NCBI RefSeq assembly: GCF_947495565.1
Contig: NZ_CANLZM010000007.1
Span: forward strand, 167,943 to 231,942
DNA from: an uncultured Pontibacter sp.
Lineage (GTDB): Bacteria > Bacteroidota > Bacteroidia > Cytophagales > Hymenobacteraceae
Reading direction: 5' to 3'
Length of the DNA: 64,000 nucleotides
Position 1 is the first letter of the stretch. Every line of letters starts with the position of its first letter. Shown here piece after piece: positions 26,307 to 35,105 of this stretch. The translations under genes were made by a program, and so were the position numbers. The notes beneath the pieces are model-generated. The model was not told where the DNA came from. It saw nothing but the letters and a program-made list of their open reading frames with translations, and searched no databases.

Positions 26307-26897
26307 ATGCTTAAGATTGGTATAACCGGGGGCATAGGTGCTGGCAAGTCTATTGTGAGCCGTATGTTTGCCGTGCTCGGTGTGCCTGTGTATGATGCTG
26401 ATTCTCGTGCAAAATGGGTGATGCACCATAACGAGAAGCTGCGAAAGGAGCTGCAGGATGCGTTTGGCCCGAATACCTACACCCAGGCAGGCGAACTGGA
26501 CCGGACTTACCTGGCAGGCTTGGTATTTAACGACCCGCAGCGGCTGGAGCAGTTAAACAACCTGGTGCACCCGCATGTGGGGAATGACTTTGACGTATGG
26601 GCGGCCTCACAGGCTAGTAAACCTTACGTGCTAAAGGAAGCTGCGCTGATGTTTGAGTCGGAGTCGTGGAGGCAGATGGATGAAATTATAGCCGTGTATG
26701 CTCCATTGGAGTTGCGCCTTAAGCGCCTGCTGAAGCGCGATACGCACCGCACCGAATCAGATATCAAATCTATAATAGCCCGCCAACTGAGCGAAGAGGA
26801 GAAGATGAAGCGCGCCCAACACGTTATTTACAACAACGATAAGCAGCTTATCATTCCGCAGGTGCTTGCCCTGCACGAACAATTCTCAAAGACATAA
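26307..26897 (+). CDS. coaE: Dephospho-CoA kinase
   Basis: 196 residues, normal length. Phosphorylates the 3'-OH of dephospho-CoA, the last step of coenzyme A synthesis. P-loop GITGGIGAGKS at residues 5-15, the DADSRAKW region contacting substrate, LVHPHV in the CoA domain and KRDTHRTESDIKSIIARQ in the lid. Last gene of the yajC-ybbR-coaE group. Confidence 0.93.
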   Translation: MLKIGITGGIGAGKSIVSRMFAVLGVPVYDADSRAKWVMHHNEKLRKELQDAFGPNTYTQAGELDRTYLAGLVFNDPQRLEQLNNLVHPHVGNDFDVWAASQASKPYVLKEAALMFESESWRQMDEIIAVYAPLELRLKRLLKRDTHRTESDIKSIIARQLSEEEKMKRAQHVIYNNDKQLIIPQVLALHEQFSKT

Positions 26898-27040
26898 GCC
26901 GAAGTATAAATCAATCTATTTTAGGAGAAACTGGCTGACTTCCAGTGCAGTAGGAGGAGAGGTATACTATGCCCTAATTTGCGCCGTTTGTTAAGTATAA
27001 CTAACGCAAAGTATGAGGCAACAGAAAAGTATAGATATAA

Positions 27041-27069
27041 AAAAAGGACAACTTTGCAGTTGTCCTTTT
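27041..27069. terminator. Terminator of tRNA-Val
   Basis: 11-bp stem AAAGGACAACT/AGTTGTCCTTT with a four-base loop, A-run on one side and T-run on the other, directly downstream of the tRNA on the minus strand. It may also act for coaE. Confidence 0.85.
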
Positions 27070-27070
27070 G

Positions 27071-27145
27071 TGGGGCGTACTGGATTCGAACCAGTGACCC
27101 CCTGCTTGTAAGGCAGGTGCTCTGAACCAGCTGAGCTAACACCCC
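27071..27145 (-). tRNA. tRNA-Val (anticodon TAC)
   Basis: The cloverleaf folds completely on the minus strand: acceptor GGGGTGT/ACGCCCC (one T-G pair), D arm GCTC/GAGC, anticodon arm CCTGC/GCAGG with loop CTTACAA (anticodon TAC), T arm ACTGG/CCAGT with TTCGAAT. Discriminator base A; the 3' CCA is not encoded. Confidence 0.97.
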
Positions 27146-27334
27146 GTTTTTTTCTTTTTGGAGACCTTTTGTCCCCTTTTGATGATGCAAATATGGGGCA
27201 TATTTTTTAAACTGCAAAACATTTGATAAAAATTTCTTAAATATTTTTTTCAGCATCCTGCTCCTATTGTTCGCATGTTATTACTGCAGTACCTTTAGGG
27301 TTTGTAAGGTGCTATAAATCTGAACTTTCGCCAA

Positions 27335-29845
27335 GTGAAAAAAGAAGTGGTAAGAAAAGTGCTATTTTATGGAGTCGCAATTTTAATTGCGACTGTGAGC
27401 TTGGCGTTGGCGCTGGTGTATACTTACCAGGATAAAATAATCGAGCTTTTTGTGGCAGAAGCCAACAAGCACATCAAAACAAAGGTGGATGTGCGGCAAA
27501 TCTCACTCTCGCTCTTTGATAAATTTCCGCAGGTAGCTGTAACGCTGGATGAGGTTAACATACATGAAGGGCTGCCAGAGAGCCAGGAGTCGTTGGCCCG
27601 TGCCGATAAGCTATACTTTACCTTTAGTATCTGGGATGTGCTGCGCGGCCAATACAGCGTAAAGCAATTTTACATGGAGCAGGGCGAGGTGTACGTGAAA
27701 GTACTGCCAGACGGAAGCGTGAACTATGAGATCATCGCCAGCGATACCACTTCATCAGACGACACTGCATTCTCTTTCGACCTGGAAAGTATAAACCTGC
27801 GCGAGGTTGCTATTCACTATATCGATCAGCAACTGAAGCAGACCTACGAAGTAGACGCACACCAACTGGCCGCAGCACTTGCCGTCTCTCCCGAAACTAT
27901 CGAGATTGAAGCTGACGGCCAAGCTACTATCCATACTATAAAGATTGGCGCAGGCGAGTATTTTAAAGGAAAGAAGGTAAACCTAAACTCAGCCCTAAGT
28001 ATAAACAGGCAGGCGCGTACCATTGCACTGCAACCATCGCTGGTGCAGGTGGGGGAGGCTGCCTACGAGGTGGGCGGCGGTATTGCCTACGGCGGCGTAA
28101 CCGAGCTGGACCTGAAACTGGACGGCAAGAACACCAATATACAGTCGCTGCTCTCGCTGCTGCCCCAAAGTATGACGGAGGAGCTGAGCCAATATCGCAG
28201 TGAGGGGGAAGTATACTTTACCGGAACAGTAAAGGGAAAAGCTTCTGGCAAGCACGTGCCAAGTATAAATATAGGATTTGGCGCGCACGATGCCTCTTTT
28301 TTCCACCCCGATGTGCAGCAGCGTGTGGAAAAGATCTACCTAACGGGCAGTTTCACGAACGGAGAGAAGCAGAATGCCGCCAGCTCTGTGCTGGAGCTGA
28401 AGGAGCTGAAAGGCGTACTGAATGGCAGGCCATTTAAAGGCAACCTAAAGTATAGCAATTTCGACAACCCGTACATAGCCTTTGATGTGCAGGGGATGCT
28501 GGACGTCGGTTATATACTTGGCTTGGCTAAAATTGATAATGTGCGGAGCGGAAGCGGTTTGGCAGATGTACGCATTGCTTTTTCGGGCAACCTGAACGAT
28601 TTTAAGGCCCGCCCTGGCAACAGCACCCTGAATACCACCGGAGACATTACCCTGCACAATGTATCGCTTACACTGCAGCAAATGCCGCTGCCCCTGAGCA
28701 GCCTAAGCGGCAATTTTATGTTTAAACGGAATGATGTGGCCGTTTCTGATTTCAAGGGGAAGCTTGGGGAGTCTGACTTTACCGTAAATGGCATGTTTAA
28801 GAACGTCATGGCCTGGCTAATCCTGGAAAACCAGCGCTTGCTGGTAGAAGCCGATTTTAAAAGCCGGTACCTTAATTTTGACCAGCTGCTGAGTGAGGAG
28901 CAGAACACACCGGAGGATGCACGCACAGGCGAGAGCTACAAGCTGATAGTCTCTCCTAATATCGCTTTCGATCTCAGCGCCTCCATTGACAGAATGCGTT
29001 TCAGGAGGTTTAGGGGTAAAGATATTAAAGGCGAGGTGAAGCTGCGCAACCAGGTTGTATCTACGCCTAACATCTCATTTAGGGCCATTGGCGGCGACTT
29101 TGCCGTGCGCGGTAACCTGGATGCCCGCAACCGCAACCACATAAAGGTAAGCACCGCCGCCAAACTGAACAGCATGAGCGTAGACAGCCTGTTCTATGTG
29201 TTCGAGAACTTCCATCAGAGCTTTGTAGAAGAACGGCACCTGCGCGGCCAGCTTACGACTAACATTGTATCGGACGTATACTTTGATAGCCAGCTGAGTC
29301 CTAAAACCGACCTGCTGCAGGCCGAGATAGAAGCGACCATCCGAAACGGACAGCTGATTAACTTTCCGCCAATGCAGAAGATGTCGGCTTTTGTGAAGCG
29401 CACCGAACTGGCCAACATGCACTTTGCGGAGCTGCACAACTCTTTCTGGATACAGCAGGGCACTATTTATATTCCGGAGATGGATATTCGCTCCAATTTG
29501 TCGGCGGCGCCAGTGGTATCTGTTTCAGGTACCCACACTTTTGATCAGCAGATGGATTACAAGATCAAGCTGCCGCTCTTCAGCAAACAGCGCCCCGATA
29601 AAGACGCTCGCTTCGGTACGGTAGCAGAAGATGTAAACGCTGGCAACAGCAACCTCTTCCTGACGCTCAAGGGCAGGGAGAGCGACTTTAAAATAGCTTA
29701 CGACGATGAGCGGGTGCGGCATAAAATCAAAACCGACCTAAAGCAGGAAGGGCAGGAGTTGCGCGACCTGCTGCGCGGCAAAAAGCCAAAGGCAAAAGAA
29801 AAGGAAATTGAGTTGCAGGAAGGCGAGTACTTCGACTTCAACTAA
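27335..29845 (+). CDS. AsmA-like inner-membrane protein with long periplasmic domain
   Basis: 836 residues. One N-terminal membrane helix (VLFYGVAILIATVSLALALVYTY) followed by an AsmA/TamB-like region rich in amphipathic beta strands; the KTKVDVRQISLSLFDKFPQ segment just after the helix and the C-terminal AsmA_2 region (LNFPPMQKMSAFVKRTELANMHF and so on) fit the family. AsmA-like proteins form lipid-transfer grooves between inner and outer membrane. GTG start at 27335 is the only one that gives the positively charged MKKEVVRK before the helix. Ends in a lysine/glutamate-rich tail. Stand-alone; AAGTATA sites are dense here (nine). Confidence 0.82.
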   Translation: MKKEVVRKVLFYGVAILIATVSLALALVYTYQDKIIELFVAEANKHIKTKVDVRQISLSLFDKFPQVAVTLDEVNIHEGLPESQESLARADKLYFTFSIWDVLRGQYSVKQFYMEQGEVYVKVLPDGSVNYEIIASDTTSSDDTAFSFDLESINLREVAIHYIDQQLKQTYEVDAHQLAAALAVSPETIEIEADGQATIHTIKIGAGEYFKGKKVNLNSALSINRQARTIALQPSLVQVGEAAYEVGGGIAYGGVTELDLKLDGKNTNIQSLLSLLPQSMTEELSQYRSEGEVYFTGTVKGKASGKHVPSINIGFGAHDASFFHPDVQQRVEKIYLTGSFTNGEKQNAASSVLELKELKGVLNGRPFKGNLKYSNFDNPYIAFDVQGMLDVGYILGLAKIDNVRSGSGLADVRIAFSGNLNDFKARPGNSTLNTTGDITLHNVSLTLQQMPLPLSSLSGNFMFKRNDVAVSDFKGKLGESDFTVNGMFKNVMAWLILENQRLLVEADFKSRYLNFDQLLSEEQNTPEDARTGESYKLIVSPNIAFDLSASIDRMRFRRFRGKDIKGEVKLRNQVVSTPNISFRAIGGDFAVRGNLDARNRNHIKVSTAAKLNSMSVDSLFYVFENFHQSFVEERHLRGQLTTNIVSDVYFDSQLSPKTDLLQAEIEATIRNGQLINFPPMQKMSAFVKRTELANMHFAELHNSFWIQQGTIYIPEMDIRSNLSAAPVVSVSGTHTFDQQMDYKIKLPLFSKQRPDKDARFGTVAEDVNAGNSNLFLTLKGRESDFKIAYDDERVRHKIKTDLKQEGQELRDLLRGKKPKAKEKEIELQEGEYFDFN

Positions 29846-30180
29846 AGTATAAACTACCTGATTTGGGGACTGAAGAAGTAGGGGTTTGAAAAAAGTTACT
29901 GCCTTTTACTTAGATATTTGGCAGCTTCACATTGAATTTCAGGCCTTATAAGGGAAAAGTTATACTGCAAGTGTAACTATGGCCAAAGGAGGCCGTTAAA
30001 GAAACCAAATCTGCAATAAACTATACTTGCAGCGTTTGAAGATTTAGGTTTAGTGGGAGAAACAATCCCGAATTGGTTAAAATGCCAACTTAACCTTATC
30101 AAATTGTAATTCAGAAGAATTTAAGATATAAGGGTGAAAAAAAAGCCGGAGCTTCTCCGGCTTTTTTATTTTTAATGGTT
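29846..30180. other. Convergent intergenic region
   Basis: 335 bases between two convergent 3' ends. Holds the bidirectional terminator at 30137-30168 and two AAGTATA sites. Nothing else recognisable. Confidence 0.55.
30137..30168. terminator. Bidirectional terminator after MscS gene
   Basis: 11-bp perfect stem AAAAGCCGGAG/CTCCGGCTTTT, three-base loop, flanked by A- and T-runs; ends the MscS gene on the minus strand. Confidence 0.9.
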
Positions 30181-31353
30181 TTACTCTAGGTCAGAGCCCC
30201 CAAAGTATGGTTTCTCTGTGGGAGTTTGCGGCTTGCCTTCCTGCTGCTGCAGATACAGCGTTTGGGTAGGGAAAGCGAACTCCGCACCGTGATTTTCCAC
30301 AATTTCCACAATCTTGAAGTTGATTTCTTCCTTGATATCGATAAAATCATTCCAGTCCATGGTGTCTACAAAGTATAGCACCATAATATCTTTGGAGTGG
30401 GCGCCTAAACTCAGGAAGCGTACGCGGCCATCCTCGTTAGTGCGCGGGTGGTTGTCGATGTACTCCTGAACATCGCGGGTTATCTTCCGGATTTGCTCAG
30501 AGGTGGTGTCGTAAGTGAGGTTGATGTCAAACTTGGCTCGCCGGAAAGTGCGCAGTGTCAGGTTGTCGAGCGGTTTGTCAATCATCAGCTTATTCGGAAC
30601 CGTTACAAAACTTTTCTCCAGCGTACGGATGCGCGTGCTTCGGAAGCCAATCTTCTCTACTACACCTATCAGCTCGCCTACCTGCACCAAATCGCCAGCC
30701 ATAAAAGGTTGGTCCAGAAATATGGTAAACGACGCCAGCAGGTTCTCCAGGCTCTCTTTGGCAGCAAAAGCTATAGCTAAGCCACCCACCCCGAGGCCAG
30801 CCACCAAACCGGTTACATTGACTCCGAAAACCGAGCCGAGCATTATCAGAAAGGCAAAGATCACTACAATTACCTTCGTGAAATCTTTGAAGAAAGGCAC
30901 CAGCTGGTCATCCAGTTTCGAGGCGGTTTTCTCGGTGCGGTACGTGAACACCAGTCCCACAAAGTCTATAAAGCGCAGCAGCACCCACGTAAGCGCCACA
31001 ATCACGAACACTTGGTAAGTGCGGAACAGGAAAGTCTTCAAAAACGGGTCTCCTTCCCGGAGGTCGCTTGGCTCCAGCGGGTAATCCAGCACCTGGAAGG
31101 CCAGGTACAGGAAAACCAGGAACAGGAGCACCTCCAGTGGCTGTATGAGCAGGCGCCTGAACTCAGGCAGGTTGGCCTCAGACCAAAACTTGCTGCCCAA
31201 CCTGTACACCAGCCCGGAAATCAGCTTTGAAAACAGTGTTTTAAAGATGAAGCCAAACAGTAGAATGGCCGCAGTTATAAGATACTCTGCAATAGAGTTA
31301 CCTAAAAACTCATAACGGAGCCAGCCACTGTTGTACAAATCTCCAAAGTTCAT
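30181..31353 (-). CDS. MscS-family mechanosensitive ion channel
   Basis: 390 residues. Four N-terminal hydrophobic segments (about 20-45, 75-95, 112-135, 155-180) and the pore helix with its Gly/Ala pattern (VTGLVAGLGVGGLAIAFAAKESLEN), followed by the MscS beta domain (GDLVQVGELIGVVEKIGFRSTRIRTLEKSFVTVPNKLM) and a C-terminal alpha-beta domain. Opens under membrane tension to release solutes on osmotic downshift. Nineteen bases downstream of the amino-acid dehydrogenase gene on the same strand, so possibly cotranscribed. Confidence 0.9.
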   Translation of the reverse strand: MNFGDLYNSGWLRYEFLGNSIAEYLITAAILLFGFIFKTLFSKLISGLVYRLGSKFWSEANLPEFRRLLIQPLEVLLFLVFLYLAFQVLDYPLEPSDLREGDPFLKTFLFRTYQVFVIVALTWVLLRFIDFVGLVFTYRTEKTASKLDDQLVPFFKDFTKVIVVIFAFLIMLGSVFGVNVTGLVAGLGVGGLAIAFAAKESLENLLASFTIFLDQPFMAGDLVQVGELIGVVEKIGFRSTRIRTLEKSFVTVPNKLMIDKPLDNLTLRTFRRAKFDINLTYDTTSEQIRKITRDVQEYIDNHPRTNEDGRVRFLSLGAHSKDIMVLYFVDTMDWNDFIDIKEEINFKIVEIVENHGAEFAFPTQTLYLQQQEGKPQTPTEKPYFGGSDLE

Positions 31354-31372
31354 AAGCGTAAAGTATGAGTGG

Positions 31373-32605
31373 TTAAAGTAGCTGGCTCAGGGCAATTTCG
31401 AAACTGGTTTTGGCAATTTCGGTTTTCTGCACCTGCTTCTCATGCGATTTCTCCAGTGCCGCGCGAATGATGTTGGATGTGTCGCTAAAGATAGCCTCGT
31501 CAGTAATTTCCACCTCGCTCTCCATTAGATAGGCAAATACGCGCGCCATGCCACAATTGGCAATAAAATCAGGAATCACTGAAAGGTTACGATCCGCAAA
31601 CTCGCCGGTAGGGCCAAAGAAAATCTCAGGGTCCTGGAAAGGTACGTTGGCACCGCAGGAGATAACCTCCATACCCGTCTGAATCATGCGGTCTACCTGC
31701 TCTCGTGTAACCAGCCTAGACGCTGCGGCAGGTATAAATATCTCAGCCGGAAGATCCCAGATGCGGTTGTTCACATCTTCAAAAGAAAGTATACCCGGTG
31801 TGTCTGGGCTCAAGGCATTGCCCTGGCGGTTCAGGAAAAGATCGGTGATTTCCTCAAAAGTATAACCGGCTTCGTTAATTAGGCCCCCGGCTCTGTCTAT
31901 GATTCCAACTATTTTAACGCCCTTAGAAGCTAGGTAATAGGCTGCTGCTGCACCTACGTTGCCCCAGCCTTGTACAATAGCGCGTTTACCCTCAAAAGAA
32001 CCTCCCCAAATGTTATAGTAGTGGCGCACAGCCTCGGCCACGCCATAACCCGTAATCATGTCTGCTATAGTATATTTTCGGGCGGTGGAAGGGGAGAAGT
32101 GAGGGTCCTCAATCACCTTGATTACTCCTTGGCGCAGCTGCCCGATCTTATTTATTTTCTGGGGCTCTGAGGCGTTAAAGTGCCCGTTTACCACGCCCTC
32201 CTGCGGATGCCACAGGCCATAGTCCTCCGTAATCGGAATTACCTCGTGTATCTCGTCCACGTTCAGGTCGCCGCCAGTGCCGTAGTAGCTCTTCAGCAAA
32301 GGGATAACAGCCTTGTACCAGCGCTCCAGTACACCACGCTTGCGAGGGTCAGCGGGGTCGAAGTTGATGCCTGATTTAGCGCCTCCTATGGCAGGGCCAG
32401 ACACCGTGAATTTTACCTCCATCGTCTTCGCCAAAGACTCTACCTCGCGCTTGTCAAGGCCTTTGCGCATACGCGTGCCGCCACCGGCAGCGCCGCCGCG
32501 AAGCGAGTTGATCACTACCCAGCCTTCCGCCTCGGTTTCAGGGTCTTTCCACTCAAAAACAATCTCTGGTTGCTTATTCTCAAACTTTGCAAGTAGGTCT
32601 TTCAT
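31373..32605 (-). CDS. Glu/Leu/Phe/Val dehydrogenase family protein, divergent member
   Basis: 410 residues. Amino-acid dehydrogenase fold: GGAAGGGTRMRKG, GPAIGGAKSGINFDP (substrate lysine), YYGTGGDLNVDE, then an NAD domain with VQGWGNVGAAAAYYLASKG and IPAAASRLVT, ISCGANVPF. It differs from the two paralogues at 20544 and 43733 in having the GSFEGKRA/QGWGNVG pair and an EIFFGPTGEFADR insertion, so its substrate could be glutamate or another amino acid. ATG at 32605 with a TACCTTTG -7 box 33 bases upstream. Upstream of the MscS gene. Confidence 0.83.
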   Translation of the reverse strand: MKDLLAKFENKQPEIVFEWKDPETEAEGWVVINSLRGGAAGGGTRMRKGLDKREVESLAKTMEVKFTVSGPAIGGAKSGINFDPADPRKRGVLERWYKAVIPLLKSYYGTGGDLNVDEIHEVIPITEDYGLWHPQEGVVNGHFNASEPQKINKIGQLRQGVIKVIEDPHFSPSTARKYTIADMITGYGVAEAVRHYYNIWGGSFEGKRAIVQGWGNVGAAAAYYLASKGVKIVGIIDRAGGLINEAGYTFEEITDLFLNRQGNALSPDTPGILSFEDVNNRIWDLPAEIFIPAAASRLVTREQVDRMIQTGMEVISCGANVPFQDPEIFFGPTGEFADRNLSVIPDFIANCGMARVFAYLMESEVEITDEAIFSDTSNIIRAALEKSHEKQVQKTEIAKTSFEIALSQLL

Positions 32606-33275
32606 TCCAGTTTATCAGTTGTGATTTTAAGGTTAGGCAAAGGTACAAAAATTAGTGCGGGCTTAGCAGAAGTATGCAGCGCCTCTTTCTGCCAAAGCCA
32701 CTCCTGCAGCTAGCTGTTTGGTCCATTAAAGTATGCGTTAAACGCGCCGCCACCCGTTTATAATACATGGTGCTGCCGCTTGCGTAACCGTGCGGGTGCA
32801 GCAAAACAAGCGCTATGGCCAGGCTGGCAGGGCATCGCCGGTCTGGTTGGCGAAAATTGCTGAGGCCTTAGTAGGCAACAAAATGCTGGTGTAACACGTG
32901 TTGTTGTACAAACTTATGAACCTGCTGGCTTATAGAGCGGCCGGAGGCTTAGTTGGGCTTACCAGTTATGGTGTGCTGGCAGTGTCCGCACCTTAGAGGG
33001 AGTCAATTAGTTTATTGGTATATGGTAATGTAGTAGTATTCAGTATCTCATATATCCAATTTTGAGATTTGTACGTAAATCTAGTATAAGCTATATCGAG
33101 GCCGTCAAGCGACGTCCTGTGGATTAGTCCGATTACATGATAGGAAGTATCCGTTGGCCAAAAATAACAAGAGTGCGGCACGGATTTTCAGCCAAATAGT
33201 GCAGGCTCCGTATATATCTTAATATGAATAAGAATGAAAATTGATTTGTAGAAACTGTTAGGTATAATTTTAATT
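32606..33275. other. 670-base region without a credible gene
   Basis: The left part (to about 33000) is GC-rich, with short frames such as a 26-codon plus-strand ORF at 32916 that reads as a hydrophobic peptide; these look like decayed coding DNA but match nothing I recognise. The right part (33000-33275) is AT-rich and contains a 62-codon minus-strand ORF with a GTG start, not credible on its own. No AAGTATA heptamer occurs here, in contrast with most of the window. Confidence 0.45.
32638..32645 (-). promoter_or_regulatory. Putative -7 box for the 31373 dehydrogenase
   Basis: TACCTTTG on the minus strand fits TAnnTTTG, 33 bases upstream of the ATG. No clear -33 TTG. Confidence 0.4.
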
Positions 33276-33584
33276 ATGAAAAGTTTGTTGTCAAGAGTTG
33301 AATCGAAGAAGATAGATAAGGCGGCAGCCATGCTTAAAGTACTGGCACACCCCAAAAGACTGGCGATAGTTGATTTGCTCGGAAAAGAAGATAAAATGAC
33401 TGTTACTGAGATATATAAGCAGTTAGATCTTCCCCAAGCCATTGCGTCGCAGCACCTGATTACACTGAAAGACAAGGGCGTGCTCTCGTCTTTTAAAGTG
33501 GGAACCAAAATTTATTATTCATTGGCTATCCCTAAATTGATTGATGTGATTGATTGTTTGGAAGAATGCTGCATTGATATATAA
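33276..33584 (+). CDS. ArsR-family winged-helix regulator
   Basis: 102 residues. Winged HTH of the ArsR/SmtB type: LKVLAHPKRLAIVDLLGKE, the recognition helix region LDLPQAIASQHLITLKDKGVL and the wing FKVGTKIYYSL. The tail has adjacent cysteines (ECCIDI), which might sense metal or redox, but the classical CxC of ArsR is missing. AT-rich relative to neighbours, with no AAGTATA site, and no metal-resistance gene alongside: the only plus-strand gene in a 3-kb stretch. Possible recent import. Ends in a strong bidirectional terminator shared with hemA. Confidence 0.85.
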   Translation: MKSLLSRVESKKIDKAAAMLKVLAHPKRLAIVDLLGKEDKMTVTEIYKQLDLPQAIASQHLITLKDKGVLSSFKVGTKIYYSLAIPKLIDVIDCLEECCIDI

Positions 33585-33622
33585 GTAAAAGTCTGCACCA
33601 TGGTGCGGTTTTCAATGCCAGT

Positions 33623-33688
33623 AAAAAACAACTGAGGCCTCCGTATATCTCTATGTTCAGAGTTTTACGAAGGCCTCAGTTGTTTTTT
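33623..33688. terminator. Bidirectional terminator between ArsR gene and hemA
   Basis: 18-bp stem AAAAAACAACTGAGGCCT/AGGCCTCAGTTGTTTTTT, extended by a few imperfect pairs, with poly-A and poly-T on either side. Serves both convergent genes. Confidence 0.92.
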
Positions 33689-33708
33689 AACTAAAAAAAT
33701 AGAGCTGT

Positions 33709-34992
33709 TTACTCAGTTTTATGATTTGTTTCTACTGCCTGGTTTTCGAGGTTAAAGAGGTCGTTTAGCAGGTCTATCAACGTTTCGGCCTCGCCGCGCT
33801 TGCAGGCAGCCTTAAGCTGAAGCACAGGCAGTTTAATTATTTTCTGCATCATGGACTTCGTGATGCTATCCATTAGCTTTGTTTCTTTCGGGCCAAGCTT
33901 CTTAACATAACGGGCCATTTCCTCCTGGCGGATAGATTCCAGGGCGCTCTTCAGTCGCTGGATGGTAGGCGAAACCATCATCTCCTTCGACCAGTCGTTA
34001 AACTGCTCGATCGATTCTGCAATAATCTCCTTTACCTTCGGCACAGAGTTAATGCGGCGCTGCAAAGCCTCGGATGCCTTGTTCTGGATGGTGTCTATGT
34101 TATACACCAGCACGCCCGGTATACTTTCCACCTCCGGCTCCACACTGCGCGGCACCGACAGGTCTATAAAAAACTTGAAAGTGAGCACATCCAGGCGCTT
34201 TACCATCTCTTTGGTGAAGAACGGCGTTTCGCGGGCCACAGAAGAGATAATGACATCAGCCTCCTTCATGCCCTGCACAATCTCCTCAAACGGTATTACC
34301 TCCATCTGGCACTCCTCTGCCAGAGACTTAGCCTTTGCCTGTGTGCGGTTAGAGATTTTTACGTTTTTATAGCCAAGGTCTTTCAGGTTGCGGCATACAT
34401 CGGCACCAATCTCGCCTAAACCTACCACCAAAATGCTTGGCTCAGCAACATCAGCCGTAAGTTCTTCAATCAGTTCTATGGCGGCATACGAGGTAGAGGC
34501 GGCTCCGTCACGGAAGGATGTCTCCTGCACTACACGCTTATTAGTAAAGAAGATGGTATGCATGAGGCGATGCAGAAACGGGCCTGCCGTCTCGTTATCA
34601 GCGCTCCACTGGTAGGCCGTTTTCACCTGGTTCGAGATCTGCATATCACCTACCACCTGAGACTCCAGCCCCATCGACACGTCGAACAGGTGCTGCACAG
34701 CATCATCTTGCTCGTTCAGGATGGTGAAATAATCGAAATACTGGGAAATGTCTTCGATGCCCTTGGTAATGCCCAAAAGCTTCACAATCTCTTTACTATA
34801 GTCGTTGTCGGAGTTGTAGTATACTTCGGTGCGGTTGCAGGTAGACAGAACAAGTATGTCAGAGGCCTGTATAAAGCCTTTGAGCGTCTGTAAGAAAATT
34901 CTGCAAGAAGATTCATCTAAGGCAATCAGTTCCCTGATATCCAGCGGCGCTTTCTTATACGACAGGCTGATTGCTTTAAAGTTCTGAAGCAT
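33709..34992 (-). CDS. hemA: Glutamyl-tRNA reductase
   Basis: 427 residues. Reduces glutamyl-tRNA to glutamate-1-semialdehyde with NADPH, the first step of the C5 haem pathway. Catalytic Cys lies in LSTCNRTEVYY; SLSYKKAPLDIRE at the N-terminus binds substrate; NADPH domain has VVGLGEIGADVCRNL and ISNRTQAKAK; FFIDLSVPRSVEPEV is also conserved. C-terminal helical dimerisation domain follows. ATG 34992 is preferred to an upstream in-frame GTG at 35019, since the family begins near MLQNFKAISLSYK. Divergent from the histidine kinase. Confidence 0.93.
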   Translation of the reverse strand: MLQNFKAISLSYKKAPLDIRELIALDESSCRIFLQTLKGFIQASDILVLSTCNRTEVYYNSDNDYSKEIVKLLGITKGIEDISQYFDYFTILNEQDDAVQHLFDVSMGLESQVVGDMQISNQVKTAYQWSADNETAGPFLHRLMHTIFFTNKRVVQETSFRDGAASTSYAAIELIEELTADVAEPSILVVGLGEIGADVCRNLKDLGYKNVKISNRTQAKAKSLAEECQMEVIPFEEIVQGMKEADVIISSVARETPFFTKEMVKRLDVLTFKFFIDLSVPRSVEPEVESIPGVLVYNIDTIQNKASEALQRRINSVPKVKEIIAESIEQFNDWSKEMMVSPTIQRLKSALESIRQEEMARYVKKLGPKETKLMDSITKSMMQKIIKLPVLQLKAACKRGEAETLIDLLNDLFNLENQAVETNHKTE

Positions 34993-35016
34993 AATAACGT
35001 GGGTTCTACTAAAGTG

Positions 35017-35024
35017 CAAAGGTA
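35017..35024 (-). promoter_or_regulatory. Putative -7 box for hemA
   Basis: TACCTTTG on the minus strand, about 25 bases upstream of the ATG at 34992; supports that start over the GTG at 35019, which it nearly overlaps. Confidence 0.45.
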
Positions 35025-35105
35025 AAGCTCTAATTTTTAAAATGAAACTTACTTGCCCTCTATGTTTAATTTATACTAATTTCAAATAAATTACGTGATT
35101 ACTGC

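Larger units (their letters stand above)
26898..27334. other. Intergenic region holding tRNA-Val and its terminator
   Basis: Between coaE and the AsmA-like gene, 437 bases. It carries three AAGTATA sites at 26901-27034, the terminator 27041-27069 and tRNA-Val 27071-27145 on the minus strand. The AT-rich 27150-27330 part should hold the tRNA promoter and the AsmA leader; no clear consensus is seen. Confidence 0.6.

Noticed and set aside
26921..27256. 111-codon minus-strand ORF
   Set aside because: It runs straight through tRNA-Val and its terminator; the reading frame is incidental.
32993..33181. 62-codon minus-strand ORF
   Set aside because: GTG start, no promoter, no recognisable protein and isolated; AT-rich filler is a simpler reading.
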